In this document: positions 22,296-22,953 of the stretch, piece by piece | Layout of the letters: each line of letters begins with the position of its first letter | Numbering within the stretch: position 1 is the stretch's first letter | IMG/VR virus record: IMGVR_UViG_3300032087_004037 | Location: 1 to 22,953 of that record | Origin: a virus | Reading direction: 5' to 3' (one strand) | DNA: 22,953 nt | Made by a program: the position numbers and the translations under genes | Notes under the pieces: generated by a model | The model's input: only the letters and a program-made list of their open reading frames with translations | Databases searched by the model: none | What the model was told of the DNA's origin: nothing

Positions 22296-22298
22296 ATA
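22291..22298 (+). promoter_or_regulatory. T4-type late promoter motif TATAAATA
   Basis: Exact late octamer overlapping the end of the 830-residue gene, 35 bp before the fibre gene at 22334. This is the spacing expected for a short late leader. Confidence 0.5.
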
Positions 22299-22333
22299 GA
22301 ATAAATTAAGATGTATATCTTCGGAGTCTAAAT

Positions 22334-22953
22334 ATGCCAAGTAAAGCGTTTAAGTTAGCGGAATCTATAGTTAGTAATCCGGTAATGAACGATATTGTTA
22401 CAAACACTACAGCCGTGCCAGCGACAATCACTGCTCAGATTGCAACATCTACTGATCAGGGTGTTTCGACAGTAGCTGATTTACCAGATACAGGAAACAA
22501 TCCTGGTGATATACAGCTAGTAGAAGCTACAAATAGACTTTATGTTTGGAATGGATCGGGATGGTATAACATCGCTTTGATCAATCAAACTCCTACGTGG
22601 GACTCCGGTGGACAACCTTCCGGTTCTTATGTGCTGGATAACGACAGTCCTCAAGATGCAACCGTCATAACCCTTGCTGCATCCGATCCAGACGGTCTTC
22701 CTATATCGTACTCCTATGTAACCAGTGGATCAATGGATTCAATGGCAACCATCGGTCAAGACTCAAGCGTCTTTACGATCACTCCTAAAACAGTTGCGCA
22801 AGTAGGAGAAGGTGTTGAACTAACTGGATCTATCACATTTAGAGCAAGTGACGGTGTAAATATTCTTCCTAGTGTATCAAGCTTTACTCTTAGTTTTGTT
22901 ACTTTAATAGAAAATAGTAATCATACTACTTTACTAGCAACAGCAGTTGATAC
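22334..22953 (+). CDS. Partial tail fibre sharing modules with the gene at 1465
   Basis: 206 codons, cut by the window end. It has its own head (MPSKAFKLAESIVSNPVMND), not the MATRARNLANLL head. Then come GDIQLVEATNRLYVWNGSGWYNIALIN (about 60-86) and an Ig/cadherin-like domain (about 88-190) with TPTWDSGGQP, ASDPDGLPISYSY, SMDSMATIGQDSSVFTITPKT and FRASDGVNILP, matching the gene at 1465 in most positions. DNA of the shared part has drifted at many third positions, so the module is older than the 44-bp repeat. GGAG lies 8 bases ahead of the ATG, and a late promoter motif at 22291 precedes it. The C-terminal tip is not in view. Confidence 0.8.
   Translation, partial: MPSKAFKLAESIVSNPVMNDIVTNTTAVPATITAQIATSTDQGVSTVADLPDTGNNPGDIQLVEATNRLYVWNGSGWYNIALINQTPTWDSGGQPSGSYVLDNDSPQDATVITLAASDPDGLPISYSYVTSGSMDSMATIGQDSSVFTITPKTVAQVGEGVELTGSITFRASDGVNILPSVSSFTLSFVTLIENSNHTTLLATAVD

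Overview
This window looks like part of an AT-rich marine tailed phage genome of the T4-like (myovirus) type. The evidence is gene content. It carries a B12-dependent ribonucleotide reductase, a T4 RNase H-type flap nuclease, a PhoH-like ATPase, a glutaredoxin, a GH19 endolysin, a SegE-like GIY-YIG protein, an SNase-fold nuclease and several very large modular fibre-type proteins. Every credible gene is on the + strand, packed with short gaps or ATGA overlaps. No host gene, tRNA, rRNA, CRISPR array, transposase or integrase was seen. The host is not determined; a marine proteobacterium is a guess from similarity to marine T4-like phages.

Layout. (1) 1-3360: two fibre/adhesin genes with the same 5' end and different C-terminal tips (glycine-rich, and a seven-bladed FG-GAP propeller), then a 51-codon piece of a LamG-type fibre C-terminus. 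(2) 3361-5905: sigma70-like promoter, nrdJ, a zinc-ribbon microprotein and a strong intrinsic terminator that overlaps a T4-type late promoter motif. (3) 5929-7970: two small structural-type genes, GIY-YIG and SNase nucleases, a small conserved gene and a two-TM membrane protein. (4) 7994-11656: small unknown genes, RNase H, its usual small neighbour, and phoH. (5) 11658-13061: coiled-coil microprotein, holin candidate, glutaredoxin and endolysin. (6) 13063-15007: small basic protein, GNAT-like protein, small acidic proteins and a HAD phosphatase. (7) 15011-22295: a structured leader, then 1554- and 830-residue structural proteins. (8) 22334-end: the start of a further fibre gene that shares its Ig/cadherin-like module with the gene at 1465.

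Two expression systems are suggested. Metabolic genes follow host-like promoters of the form (G)GTTTAC(A/T)-N17-TATAAT-like (3395, 8438, 9957, 13689, and a weak one at 7935). Structural genes follow exact TATAAATA motifs (5864, 14890, 22291). nrdJ, glutaredoxin, RNase H, the nucleases and phoH would serve nucleotide supply and DNA metabolism. Holin and endolysin would serve lysis. The fibres would serve host recognition.

The most unusual features are the duplicated fibre 5' end with a fossil fibre tail beside it, the late promoter placed so that its transcript would lack one arm of the terminator hairpin, and a hairpin-rich leader before the 1554-residue gene.
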